From: JAAFJM01 sp964529175
Lineage (GTDB): Bacteria > Bacteroidota > Bacteroidia > UKL13-3
Assembly (NCBI GenBank): GCA_964529175.1
Contig: CAZGVO010000010.1
Coordinates: 1 to 64,000, forward strand
Direction: 5' to 3'
Length of the DNA: 64,000 bases
Shown here: piece after piece, positions 25,646 to 34,948 of the stretch
Position numbering within the stretch: position 1 is the first letter of the stretch
Layout: the number at the start of each line of letters is the position of its first letter
The notes under the pieces: generated by a model
The model's input: the letters and a program-made list of their open reading frames with translations, nothing else
Told to the model about the DNA's origin: nothing
The model's database searches: none
Program-made: the position numbers and the translations under genes

Positions 25646-27526
25646 TTAAGCTTTTACTACTAAAACAGGAATTTTTACTAAATGCCTAACAGCATCAACA
25701 GTTGAGCCAAAAACCAAATCGCTTAAGCCTGCATGCCCATGAGCTCCCATTACCAATACATCTATTTGATTATCAGCTATAATTTTTGAAATTTCGTTTG
25801 CTCTATTTCCATATCCCAATTCTATTTTTGTTTTAAAACCAAGTTTTTGTAAATCGTTGCTATATGATTGTAAGTTTTGCAAATCGGTTTGTGTTTCTAA
25901 ATCGTGTGCATCTTTTCCCAAGCGTTTGGCTATAGCCGATTCCACAATATGAATCAACAAGTAATCAATGTCTTTTCCGCCTAATGTTAGCGCGTGTTGT
26001 ATGGTGGCTTCATCGTGTTTACTAAAATCAACTGTTATGGCAATGCGTTTGTATTCAGCAAATTCTATTTGACTAATTTGCAATGCATTTCCATGTGGTA
26101 CAATTTGTTTTTGCTTGCTGTATTTAATAAACAATGGATTAAAAGTAATGTAAATAAGCAGTACCAAAGCAAACACACACACCAATTCAATAATAATTTT
26201 TACCATAAAATATTCGGAACCAATTAATCCAAACATTTTATTTAATTCCTCAATAACCAATTTTATATTTAAGCCAACAATTAAAATGGCACAGGCCCAA
26301 GCCAATATTTTAACCCAATTTTTGATGGCAAAATCGCCCATAAGCTGCTTGCTGCTAGTAAAATGAATTAATGGAATAACTGCAAAACCAAGCTGTAAGC
26401 TTAATATTACTTGGCTTAAAACCAACAAATCGCCTAATTTTTCGTTTCCAAAAAACAAAATGGTAATTACTGCTGGCACTATGGCTATTAACCTTGTTAC
26501 TATGCGCCTAACCAATGGACTAATACGCAAGTTTAAATAACCTTCCATTATAATTTGTCCGGCTAAAGTACCAGTAATGGTGGAACTTTGTCCTGCACAA
26601 ATTAAAGCTATGGCAAATAGGGAAGGAGCTAAACTTCCAAATAAATTTTGGAGCAATAAATGTGCATCTTGAATGCTCGAAACATTATTGAATCCAGCTT
26701 TGTAAAAGGCTGTAGCGGCTAAAATTAAAATGGCAGCATTTACAAAAAAAGCCATATTTAAAGCCACAAACGAATCAATAAAATTATATTTCAATGCACT
26801 TAAAATGCCTTCGTTATTTTTTTCAATTTTACGCGATTGTACTAAAGCCGAATGTAAATACAAGTTATGCGGCATTACAGTTGCGCCAATAATTCCAATA
26901 GCAATATAAAGCGCACTTCCTTTCAACTCTGAAGGTATAAACCCTTTGCTTACTTCTATTAAATTAGGTTTTACTATAATTAGCTGTGCAATGAACGAAA
27001 TACCAATAATACTAACTAACGAAAGTATAAACATTTCGAGTTTGCGCACACCTTTATTAATTAATAAAAGCAATAAAAAAGAGTCTAAAACAGTAATGAT
27101 TACCCCATAAATCAAGGGCAAACCAAAAAGTAAATTTAAACCAATGGCCATACCAATAATTTCGGCTAAATCGCAGGCAGCAATGGCTATTTCGGCAAAA
27201 ACATATAATGAAACATTGGCCCATTGTGGGTATTGTTGTCGGCTGGCTTGTGCCAAATCCCAACCTTTTACTATTCCTAATCTTGCTGCTAAACTTTGGA
27301 GCAATAAGGCCATTAAGTTACTCATTAACAGCACCCAAACCAGTTTGTAACCAAAGGCACTTCCACCGGCTATGTCGGTAGCCCAATTTCCTGGGTCCAT
27401 GTACCCAACGCTTACTAAATAGGCTGGTCCAATAAAAGCCAATAAAGTGCGCCACCAATTATTTTTAACTGGAATATTTACACTTTCGTGTATTTCACTT
27501 AATGATTTATCAGAATGATTTTTCAT
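25646..27526 (-). CDS. mntH: Nramp metal transporter fused to UspA domain
   Basis: 626 residues. Residues about 25-450 form an Nramp-type proton-coupled Mn2+/Fe2+ importer with 11 or so membrane spans: the metal site D44-P-G-N47 in TM1 (GYMDPGNWATDIAGG) and VMPHNLYLHSALVQSR (near 217) in TM6 are intact. Residues about 488-626 are a UspA domain (RIAITVDFSKHD; ATP-binding GAHGHAGLSDLVFGST, pattern G-2x-G-9x-G-S/T). The fusion suggests cytosolic nucleotide-dependent control of transport and is known in other Bacteroidota. It is the first gene of a two-gene operon. Its promoter contains a palindrome consistent with a metal-sensing repressor. Confidence 0.9.
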   Translation of the reverse strand: MKNHSDKSLSEIHESVNIPVKNNWWRTLLAFIGPAYLVSVGYMDPGNWATDIAGGSAFGYKLVWVLLMSNLMALLLQSLAARLGIVKGWDLAQASRQQYPQWANVSLYVFAEIAIAACDLAEIIGMAIGLNLLFGLPLIYGVIITVLDSFLLLLLINKGVRKLEMFILSLVSIIGISFIAQLIIVKPNLIEVSKGFIPSELKGSALYIAIGIIGATVMPHNLYLHSALVQSRKIEKNNEGILSALKYNFIDSFVALNMAFFVNAAILILAATAFYKAGFNNVSSIQDAHLLLQNLFGSLAPSLFAIALICAGQSSTITGTLAGQIIMEGYLNLRISPLVRRIVTRLIAIVPAVITILFFGNEKLGDLLVLSQVILSLQLGFAVIPLIHFTSSKQLMGDFAIKNWVKILAWACAILIVGLNIKLVIEELNKMFGLIGSEYFMVKIIIELVCVFALVLLIYITFNPLFIKYSKQKQIVPHGNALQISQIEFAEYKRIAITVDFSKHDEATIQHALTLGGKDIDYLLIHIVESAIAKRLGKDAHDLETQTDLQNLQSYSNDLQKLGFKTKIELGYGNRANEISKIIADNQIDVLVMGAHGHAGLSDLVFGSTVDAVRHLVKIPVLVVKA

Positions 27527-27540
27527 AAATTTTAGCTTTA

Positions 27541-27570
27541 CAAAATTAAAAAGTTAGACGGCTCTAACAA
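27541..27570 (-). promoter_or_regulatory. mntH promoter with embedded operator palindrome
   Basis: On the minus strand TTG (27570-27568), a 19-nt spacer and TAATTTTG (27548-27541) fit the Bacteroidota consensus exactly. The spacer is almost filled by the perfect inverted repeat GTTAGA-GCCG-TCTAAC (27568-27553). A repressor bound there would cover the promoter. MntR/DtxR-type regulation of Nramp genes is well known; the identity of the regulator here is inferred. Confidence 0.6.
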
Positions 27571-27629
27571 GTTTTATTTTCTTAATTAATTTATAAAACT
27601 ATTTTTGATGTCTGATAGTTTATAAAATT

Positions 27630-27791
27630 ATGATACAAAAATTTTTAAGTTATATAACATTTTGGAAAAAAGATGAAGCCGCTAACAGTGCTAACTTTAA
27701 TTTAAAGGTAATGCATGGCATTAATAAAATATCTATTTTTATGTTTTTATTGGCAGTAATCTTTTTGGTAATTAGGTACTTAGTAGCCTAA
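27630..27791 (+). CDS. Small membrane protein, DUF6728-like
   Basis: 53 residues: MIQKFLSYITFWKKDEA, then a linker, then KVMHGINKISIFMFLLAVIF and LVIRYLVA. The conserved V/M-M-H-G-I/M-N-[KR]-I-S followed by one membrane span is the layout I associate with the DUF6728 family of short Bacteroidota proteins; the assignment is from memory of the pattern. It is divergent from mntH and convergent on parE, with a strong terminator 10 bp after its stop. The function is unknown. Confidence 0.65.
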   Translation: MIQKFLSYITFWKKDEAANSANFNLKVMHGINKISIFMFLLAVIFLVIRYLVA

Positions 27792-27800
27792 CTGTAAAAT

Positions 27801-27839
27801 AAAAAAGCTCCTTTCTTTTTAAAGTAAGGAGCTTTTTTT
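27801..27839. terminator. Bidirectional terminator, small ORF / parE
   Basis: AAAAAAGCTCCTT ... AAGGAGCTTTTTTT forms a stem with A and T runs on either side, between convergent genes. Confidence 0.8.
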
Positions 27840-27868
27840 GTTATTCATAAAAGTATGATTGGTTATTG

Positions 27869-29749
27869 TTACACCAATTCGCCAAGTTCTTCGTCAAGTT
27901 GCGGCACAATAATATCTTTTTCAATGCGCAAGTTATTGATAATAAAAGCTTGTCTATCCATGGTATTTTTACCCATATAATATTCTAATAACTTTTGAAT
28001 AGTTATATCTTGGTTTAATAACACAGGCTTTAAGCGCATATCGGCACCAATAAATAATCCAAACTCTTCAGGACTAATTTCTCCCAATCCTTTAAATCGG
28101 GTAATTTCGGGTTTACCTTTAAGCTCAGCAATGGCATCTTGTTTTTCGGTTTCGCTATAGCAATAAATGGTTTTTTGTTTGTTTCTAACCCTAAATAAAG
28201 GTGTTTCTAAAATATACAAATGTCCATTTTTTACCAAATCAGGAAAAAACTGTAAGAAAAAAGTCATGATTAACAAACGAATATGCATACCATCCACATC
28301 GGCATCGGTAGCAATTACTATTTGGTTATAACGTAAATCGTCAATACCTTCTTCAATGTTTAAAGCGTGTTGTAATAAATTAAATTCCTCGTTTTCGTAA
28401 ACCACTTTTTTGGTTAAACCATAGCAGTTTAAAGGCTTTCCGCGTAAACTAAATACTGCTTGTAACTCCACGTTACGGCTTTTGGTAATACTTCCACTTG
28501 CACTATCTCCCTCGGTAATAAAAAGGGTGGTATTGTACTTTTTGTCGGTATTGTTATCGTTATAGTGTATGCGGCAATCGCGTAATTTTTTATTGTGTAA
28601 ATTGGCTTTTTTAGCACGCTCGTTAGCTATTTTACGTACACCAGCTATTTCTTTACGCTCTCGTTCACTTTGTAAAATACGTTTATTTAAAGCTTCGGCA
28701 GTTTCTTTGTTTTTATGTAAATAGTTATCAAGTTCTTTTTTAACATAATCAACTATAAATTGCTTTAAACTTGGTCCATCAGGGTAAATGGCGGTGCTAC
28801 CCAATTTGGTTTTAGTTTGACTTTCGAAAACGGGTTCTTGAATACGCACACTTACTGCAGCAACAATACTTTGGCGCATATCTGCCAAATCAAATTCTTT
28901 ACTATAAAACTCTCTTAAAGTTTTAGCATAAGCTTCTTTAAAGTAGTTTAAATGTGTTCCACCCATGGTGGTATGCTGTCCATTTACAAAAGAGTAATAC
29001 TCTTCGCCATACTGATTTTCGTGGCTAAAAGCTATTTCTATATCATCACTTTTTAAATGAATAATTGGGTAACGCAATTCCTCTTCGCTGGTTTTACGTT
29101 TCAATAAATCCATTAAACCATTTTTCGAAACATACTTATCGCCATTAAAATTAATAGTTAAACCTGCATTTAGGTAAGTGTAATTCCAAATTTGGTTAAC
29201 TATAAATTCAGTAATATATCGGTAGTTTTTAAAAATAGTATTATCAGCAATAAACTGAATTAAAGTACCATCGGGTTCCATGGTATCGGTAATTTTATGG
29301 TCGTGAATTAACTGACCTTTTTCAAATTCCGAACATTTGGTTTTTCCATCGCGGTAAGCTTGTACTTTAAAATACGAACTCAAAGCATTAACAGCCTTGG
29401 TTCCCACACCATTTAGTCCCACCGATTTTTTAAACGCGTTAGAATCGTATTTTCCACCAGTATTTATTTTGCTCACGCAATCATTTACTTTTCCTAGTGG
29501 AATACCGCGTCCAAAATCGCGAACGGTAACTTTATTGTCTTCAATTTTTACATCAATATTGCGGCCATTGCCCATCACAAACTCATCTATTGAGTTGTCA
29601 ATCACCTCTTTAATTAAAACGTAAATACCATCATCTAACGAACTTCCATCGCCTAATTTACCAATGTACATTCCTGGACGCAAACGAATATGATCTCTCC
29701 AATCGAGCGATTTTATACTGTCGTCATCATACGTTACTTGTTCAGCCAT
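27869..29749 (-). CDS. parE: DNA topoisomerase IV subunit B
   Basis: 626 residues, type IIA topoisomerase ATPase subunit. GHKL ATPase motifs: EVIDNSIDE with N52, DFGRGIP (78-84) and GLNGVGTKAVNALS (111-124). The transducer domain follows. The Toprim motifs are EGDSASG (about 411-417) and DADVDGMHIR (about 478-487). The length and the absence of the gyrase-type C-terminal insert point to ParE rather than GyrB. The usual partner parC is not downstream; a terminator and the small DUF6728-like gene follow instead. Confidence 0.9.
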   Translation of the reverse strand: MAEQVTYDDDSIKSLDWRDHIRLRPGMYIGKLGDGSSLDDGIYVLIKEVIDNSIDEFVMGNGRNIDVKIEDNKVTVRDFGRGIPLGKVNDCVSKINTGGKYDSNAFKKSVGLNGVGTKAVNALSSYFKVQAYRDGKTKCSEFEKGQLIHDHKITDTMEPDGTLIQFIADNTIFKNYRYITEFIVNQIWNYTYLNAGLTINFNGDKYVSKNGLMDLLKRKTSEEELRYPIIHLKSDDIEIAFSHENQYGEEYYSFVNGQHTTMGGTHLNYFKEAYAKTLREFYSKEFDLADMRQSIVAAVSVRIQEPVFESQTKTKLGSTAIYPDGPSLKQFIVDYVKKELDNYLHKNKETAEALNKRILQSERERKEIAGVRKIANERAKKANLHNKKLRDCRIHYNDNNTDKKYNTTLFITEGDSASGSITKSRNVELQAVFSLRGKPLNCYGLTKKVVYENEEFNLLQHALNIEEGIDDLRYNQIVIATDADVDGMHIRLLIMTFFLQFFPDLVKNGHLYILETPLFRVRNKQKTIYCYSETEKQDAIAELKGKPEITRFKGLGEISPEEFGLFIGADMRLKPVLLNQDITIQKLLEYYMGKNTMDRQAFIINNLRIEKDIIVPQLDEELGELV

Positions 29750-29985
29750 TTATTTCTATAAAATTATTGTAATACTAAAACGCAAAAATAAGTTACTTTA
29801 TGGGCTTATGTACTATTTGTTTTCAACTAAATTATTTAATATGTAATATTTTGATAATTAGATTATTGCGGTAAATTGTTATTTGTTTTAGACATATTAA
29901 CAACAGTTGGTGTTAAAACAGTTAGCCAATTTTAACATTAAGCTATTTTTAAATATATTTTTGAATGACTATAAAACTCAAAACT

Positions 29986-30408
29986 ATGATACAAAATGCA
30001 TTAATTGTGGATGATGATAACCTATCCATCTATCTTACAAAAACTACCCTAGAACGTACTACGGAATGTAAAAATTTTGAATCGGCTAATAATAGCAATC
30101 AAGCCATTGATTATTTAAAATATTGTATCGAAAAAAATAAGAACAACTTCCCAGATTTAATTTTACTAGATCTAGATATGCCCAACGGCAATGGCTGGCA
30201 GTTTATCGAAGATTTTAAACAAATAAAGTCAAAAATTAAACACGACATTAGTATTTTTATGCTGTCGTCAACTTACGATAAAGGCAATATTATTAAAGCC
30301 AAAAATTGTACTCATATTACAGATTTTATATCGAAGCCGCTAGTAAAACAAGATATTGAAAATATTAAATCAAAAATGGAGAAAAAGAATTTGGTAGAAA
30401 TTTACTAA
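29986..30408 (+). CDS. Single-domain response regulator (CheY-like)
   Basis: 140 residues from the ATG at 29986 (MIQNALIVDDDN); an ATG at 29965 would add seven residues. A receiver domain only: the acidic pair in IVDDDN, phospho-acceptor Asp in LLDLDMPNGNGWQF (D-x-x-M-P), the switch Ser/Thr in MLSST and the lysine in ISKPL. There is no output domain, so it signals by protein-protein contact. No histidine kinase is nearby, which makes it an orphan in this window. Confidence 0.85.
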   Translation: MIQNALIVDDDNLSIYLTKTTLERTTECKNFESANNSNQAIDYLKYCIEKNKNNFPDLILLDLDMPNGNGWQFIEDFKQIKSKIKHDISIFMLSSTYDKGNIIKAKNCTHITDFISKPLVKQDIENIKSKMEKKNLVEIY

Positions 30409-30570
30409 TTAAAAATTACTTATAAAGTAGCCTTAGAGGTTAAATTTTATATTGGTTTATACGGGTAAAAATTAAATTTACATTTGTTTGATTATAAACA
30501 AATTGCTTTTTAAAATTTTATGCCTTTGTTTGTAAACTAATAATAGAATTTAGCCTCTTTTTTTGTTACT

Positions 30571-31680
30571 ATGATAAAAATTTACAAATGTTTAGTTCTT
30601 TTAATTTGCTGTATTCCTGCTTTTGGGCAAGATTTAGTGCTCTTAAAAAACAATGATTCGCTTAACTGTAAAATTTTAAATCAAAATAATGGGGTGAATA
30701 TTGAAATAGCTGTGGTTGACAGTTTTAAGAATATTGAAACTTTAGTTATTGATTTAAAGAATATTACCAAAATTGAAAAAGGATATTTTGTAACTAAAGC
30801 TGCTTTAAATACTATTTGTTTTGATACCATTTATACCAAACAAAATGAAGTAATTGTTGCCCAAATTATTGAAGATAAAAAAGATTGGTACATTAGTTAC
30901 GAGCTTGCTGATAAATCGAAACACAGCATTGCTTACGGTGGAATTGTTAAAGTAGTTCGTTGCCCACAGTCTTCTTTAACAAAGTTTAAGGAGAATTTTG
31001 ATAACAGTAAACCACCACAAGTTATTACATTACTTGGATATTTTGAAAATAGTAAGTACCGAATTTCGTTAAATGCAGTATTAGGCTTAAAACCAGGTAA
31101 TCCGCGTAACAGCAATAATATTGTAAAACTGCCTAAAAATTACTACGACCAACAACGCTTTTTATATGGACTTGGTGCGGAGTTTCACAGGTCGATAAAT
31201 AAAAGGAAAAACATACTTATTGGTGTCCAATTAAATCAATTATTAGCTGGTGGAACAGCTGCAAATACAGCATTAACAGCTTATAACGGTACTATTTATA
31301 CTGGCGATTTAAGTTCTGATTTATATTTAACTTCAATTGGCCCCAATTTGATTATAAAATTAGGTAAAGACCGAAAAATACACAGTTGCGCCATTCAATT
31401 AGGTTTAAATTGGGTATTTTATAATGAAAAGTTGGCTATTTCAAATTACAGTGGTTCGTTTTATGGAACTGGTTTTTCGCAATTAGCTCAATTTCAGTAT
31501 AATTATAGATTAGATAGCCATTTGTCGTTTGCTGCTAATTTGGGTTTAAATGGTGGATCCATCAATAGCATTACCTTAACCGAAAATGGAACCACCACTA
31601 CGCATAATTTAAAAGGTAATCAAGCTATTGCCATTGGCAGAGCATCGTTTTCGTTAGGCATGGTTTATAGTTTTAAATAA
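30571..31680 (+). CDS. Secreted protein with beta-barrel-like C-terminus, unknown
   Basis: 369 residues. Signal peptide 1-20 (ends CIPAFGQ). Residues 20-140 show a repeated pattern around D-S-L-N-C-K-I and LKNITKIEKGYF typical of small beta domains in Bacteroidota secreted proteins. Residues 160-369 alternate hydrophobic and polar residues and end in aromatic MVYSFK, as expected for an outer-membrane barrel. No substrate is indicated. It is monocistronic. Confidence 0.6.
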   Translation: MIKIYKCLVLLICCIPAFGQDLVLLKNNDSLNCKILNQNNGVNIEIAVVDSFKNIETLVIDLKNITKIEKGYFVTKAALNTICFDTIYTKQNEVIVAQIIEDKKDWYISYELADKSKHSIAYGGIVKVVRCPQSSLTKFKENFDNSKPPQVITLLGYFENSKYRISLNAVLGLKPGNPRNSNNIVKLPKNYYDQQRFLYGLGAEFHRSINKRKNILIGVQLNQLLAGGTAANTALTAYNGTIYTGDLSSDLYLTSIGPNLIIKLGKDRKIHSCAIQLGLNWVFYNEKLAISNYSGSFYGTGFSQLAQFQYNYRLDSHLSFAANLGLNGGSINSITLTENGTTTTHNLKGNQAIAIGRASFSLGMVYSFK

Positions 31681-31823
31681 ACCTATTTGCCATACCAAAT
31701 TACTAAGCGTTATCATAAATTTTTTATGGCTATTTGCTTTTGCAAAAATTTATATAAATGTAAATTGCGCCCGCTTGAGATTTTTAAGCATTGAATTTTA
31801 ATTAAATAAACAAACTAAATACT

Positions 31824-34091
31824 ATGGCATTTGATATTGAAATGATTAAAGCTGTGTACGCCAAAATGGACGAACGTATTGCAGCTGCCCGCAAGGTGGT
31901 AAACAAACCTTTAACCTTAACTGAAAAGATTTTGTACAGCCATTTAACCGAAGGCAATGCAACCAAAAGTTATGAAAGAGGTAAAAGTTATGTTGATTTT
32001 GGTCCAGATAGAGTAGCTATGCAAGATGCAACTGCGCAAATGGCTTTATTGCAATTTATGCAATCAGGTCGTCCAAAAGTTGCAGTTCCTTCTACTGTTC
32101 ATTGCGATCACTTAATTACTGCTAAAAACGGTGCTGCCGAAGATTTAGAATTTGCAAATAAAGAAAGTAAAGAAGTTTACGACTTTTTAGGCTCAGTATC
32201 AAATAAATACGGAATTGGATTTTGGAAACCAGGTGCTGGTATTATACATCAAGTAGTTTTAGAAAATTATGCATTTCCAGGTGGAATGATGATAGGAACT
32301 GATAGCCATACAGTTAATGCTGGTGGTTTAGGTATGATTGCTATTGGTGTGGGTGGAGCTGATGCTTGCGATGTAATGGCTGGCTTACCTTGGGAACTAA
32401 AAATGCCTAAATTAATTGGTGTAAAATTAACTGGTAAATTAAACGGTTGGACTGCTCCAAAAGATGTAATTTTAAAAGTTGCTGGTATTTTAACCGTAAA
32501 AGGTGGTACCGATGCTGTAGTTGAATATTTTGGCGAAGGTGCAACTAGCATGAGCTGTACCGGAAAAGGAACTATTTGTAATATGGGTGCCGAAATTGGT
32601 GCTACTACATCTACATTTGGTTACGATGATTCAATGGCTCGTTATTTAAAAGCAACAGGCCGCGCTGAAGTAGCTGATTTAGCTGATTCTGTAAAACATC
32701 ATTTAACTGCCGATCCTGAAGTTTATGCAAATCCTGCTGCATACTTTGACCAAGTAATTGAAATTAACTTATCAGAATTAGAACCACATGTAAATGGTCC
32801 TTTCACTCCTGATTTGGCTACACCTATATCAAAATTAAAAGAAGCAGCTTTGGCTAACGGATGGCCTACCAAAATTTCAGTAGGTTTAATTGGTTCTTGT
32901 ACCAACTCAAGCTACGAAGATATTTCAAGAGCGGTAAGTTTGGCTAAACAAGTTTCGGCTAAAGGTTTAACATCAAAAGCTGAATACTTAATTAATCCGG
33001 GTTCAGAGCAAATTCGTTACACCATTAAACGTGATGGTTTCTTAGATGTGTTTAATGAAATTGGCGCAAAAGTATTTACCAATGCTTGCGGACCTTGTAT
33101 TGGTATGTGGGATAGAATGGGTGCTGAAAAACAAGAAAAAAACACCATCATTCACTCATTTAACAGAAACTTTGCTAAACGTGCTGATGGTAATCCAAAT
33201 ACCTATGCATTTGTGGCTTCGCCAGAAATTGTAACAGCTATGGCTATTGCCGGTGATTTAACTTTTAATCCATTAACTGATACTTTAACCAATAATAAAG
33301 GTGAGCAAGTAAAATTAGATGGTCCGTATGGTGATGAATTACCAGTAAATGGATTTGCAGTAGAAGATGCAGGCTTTGTAGCTCCAGCTGCTGATGGTAG
33401 CCAAGTTACTGTAGCAGTTTCTCCTACTTCAGATAGATTACAATTATTAGATCCATTTGCAGCTTGGGAAGGCAGCGATTTAAAAGGATTGAAATTGTTA
33501 ATTAAAGCCAAAGGTAAATGTACAACTGACCATATTTCAATGGCTGGTCCTTGGTTAAAATACCGTGGTCACTTAGATAATATTTCTAACAATATGTTAA
33601 TTGGTGCAGTTAATTTCTTTAACGAAAAAACTGACAATGTAAAAAATCAATTAACTGGCGAATATGCTTCAGTACCTAAAGTTCAACGCGAATATAAAGC
33701 ACAAGGAATTGGTAGTTTGGTAGTAGGCGATGAAAACTATGGTGAAGGAAGTAGCCGCGAGCATGCAGCTATGGAACCTCGTCATTTAGGTGTTCGTGCG
33801 GTATTGGTAAAATCATTTGCTCGTATCCACGAAACCAACTTGAAAAAACAAGGTATGTTGGCTTTAACTTTTGCTAATAAAGAAGATTACAACAAAATTT
33901 TAGAAGATGATGTGATTGATATTATTGGTTTAGGAAGTTTTGCTCCTGGTAAACAATTAGAGTTAATATTAAACCACAAAGATGGTTCAAGTGAAACAAT
34001 AACTGTTAACCATACTTATAACGAGCAACAAATTGAATGGTTTAAAGCAGGTGGTGCTTTAAATATCATCAGAGCTAGTGTAGGGAAATAG
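31824..34091 (+). CDS. acn: Aconitate hydratase, mitochondrial type
   Basis: 755 residues. Converts citrate to isocitrate in the TCA cycle through a [4Fe-4S] cluster. The cluster cysteines are C359 in GSCTNSSYED and the pair near 422 and 425 in ACGPCIGMWDR. The GTDSHTVNAGGLG segment, and the swivel domain with GDENYGEGSSREHAAMEPR and KSFARIHETNLKKQG, are typical of the eukaryotic/mitochondrial-type branch common in Bacteroidota. Length is normal. It is followed by REP-like palindromes and a terminator. No citrate synthase or isocitrate dehydrogenase is adjacent. Confidence 0.96.
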   Translation: MAFDIEMIKAVYAKMDERIAAARKVVNKPLTLTEKILYSHLTEGNATKSYERGKSYVDFGPDRVAMQDATAQMALLQFMQSGRPKVAVPSTVHCDHLITAKNGAAEDLEFANKESKEVYDFLGSVSNKYGIGFWKPGAGIIHQVVLENYAFPGGMMIGTDSHTVNAGGLGMIAIGVGGADACDVMAGLPWELKMPKLIGVKLTGKLNGWTAPKDVILKVAGILTVKGGTDAVVEYFGEGATSMSCTGKGTICNMGAEIGATTSTFGYDDSMARYLKATGRAEVADLADSVKHHLTADPEVYANPAAYFDQVIEINLSELEPHVNGPFTPDLATPISKLKEAALANGWPTKISVGLIGSCTNSSYEDISRAVSLAKQVSAKGLTSKAEYLINPGSEQIRYTIKRDGFLDVFNEIGAKVFTNACGPCIGMWDRMGAEKQEKNTIIHSFNRNFAKRADGNPNTYAFVASPEIVTAMAIAGDLTFNPLTDTLTNNKGEQVKLDGPYGDELPVNGFAVEDAGFVAPAADGSQVTVAVSPTSDRLQLLDPFAAWEGSDLKGLKLLIKAKGKCTTDHISMAGPWLKYRGHLDNISNNMLIGAVNFFNEKTDNVKNQLTGEYASVPKVQREYKAQGIGSLVVGDENYGEGSSREHAAMEPRHLGVRAVLVKSFARIHETNLKKQGMLALTFANKEDYNKILEDDVIDIIGLGSFAPGKQLELILNHKDGSSETITVNHTYNEQQIEWFKAGGALNIIRASVGK

Positions 34092-34112
34092 TTGTTGGTT
34101 TATAAACCATGG

Positions 34113-34178
34113 TAGAGACGTTGCACGCAACGTCTAATAAAATAACAATGTAGAGACGTTCAATTGAACGTCTCTACA
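34113..34178. repeat. Two long REP-like palindromes
   Basis: TAGAGACGTTGCACGCAACG with its closing half (34113-34136), and a perfect 30-bp palindrome at 34149-34178 whose halves are TGTAGAGACGTTCAA and TTGAACGTCTCTACA. Both share the arm TAGAGACGTT and are 12 bp apart. Confidence 0.75.
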
Positions 34179-34180
34179 AC

Positions 34181-34222
34181 AAAAAAAATCAGTAATCAAT
34201 TCTTTGGTTGCTGATTTTTTTT
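34181..34222 (+). terminator. Terminator of acn
   Basis: AAAAAATCAGTAA ... TTGCTGATTTTTTTT stem-loop with a T run. The loop contains AATCAATTCTTTGGTTGCT, repeated exactly in the terminator at 34911-34948. Confidence 0.7.
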
Positions 34223-34250
34223 GTTTTATTTGAAATGAATTATTCTGAAC

Positions 34251-34892
34251 ATGATAAAATCAATCGCTTTAATATTTTTACTTTCGAATATTATTCTGTC
34301 GTGCTCAACGGAATGTCCTGATGCAAAATCTTGTAATACTTTAGAACCCACAAAAGAAGATTTATCGATTTTAGATAATTTTAAAGAAAATGATACAATC
34401 AAATATCTCAAAAATCTCAAAGACACATTAAGTTTTCAAGTAACAGGTGTTACTAGTTCTGTTTCTGAAGATTATTGCGGGCAAACAGAGGGCTGTCATT
34501 ATTATTTTGTTTCATGCAAAGAGTATAAAGTACAATTAGTGGGAATGAACAATCCGACTGTTTTTAGTGTTTTTGTTGGAACTTGGAGAAGACTTAGTTA
34601 TAATAATAATGATATAAATGAAGGATGTAGATTAACTCAGGACATCGATTCTACTTCATGTTTTGGTATAATTGAAAATAGTTTTTATGGATCTGATTAT
34701 AACACAGATTCAATTCTTTCAGGTAACAAATACATAAATAATTTTGTAGTTTTAGGAAACAGTTATGATAATGTATTTGAATTAAATTATCCAAACTGCA
34801 GTGGATGTATAAGATATTATTTTAATAAAGAAAATGGGTTTGTAAAATTTATAGTTAACAAAACGGATACTTTTGAATTAATTAGCAAGTAA
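34251..34892 (+). CDS. Putative lipoprotein, cysteine-rich, unknown
   Basis: 213 residues. A signal sequence ending in the lipobox IILSC places it as a lipoprotein. The mature part has about ten further cysteines (ECPDAKSC, YCGQTEGCHYYFVSC, GCRL, SCFG, NCSGC), suggesting several disulfides or a metal site. No family recognised. It is flanked by two terminators that share a 19-nt loop. Confidence 0.6.
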   Translation: MIKSIALIFLLSNIILSCSTECPDAKSCNTLEPTKEDLSILDNFKENDTIKYLKNLKDTLSFQVTGVTSSVSEDYCGQTEGCHYYFVSCKEYKVQLVGMNNPTVFSVFVGTWRRLSYNNNDINEGCRLTQDIDSTSCFGIIENSFYGSDYNTDSILSGNKYINNFVVLGNSYDNVFELNYPNCSGCIRYYFNKENGFVKFIVNKTDTFELISK

Positions 34893-34910
34893 TAATTATG
34901 AATTTCAGTA

Positions 34911-34948
34911 AAAAATGAGCAATCAATTCTTTGGTTGCTCATTTTTTT
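34911..34948 (+). terminator. Terminator of the 34251 lipoprotein gene
   Basis: AAATGAGCAA ... TTGCTCATTTTTTT stem-loop. The 19-nt loop word at 34921-34939 is identical to 34194-34212. Confidence 0.7.
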
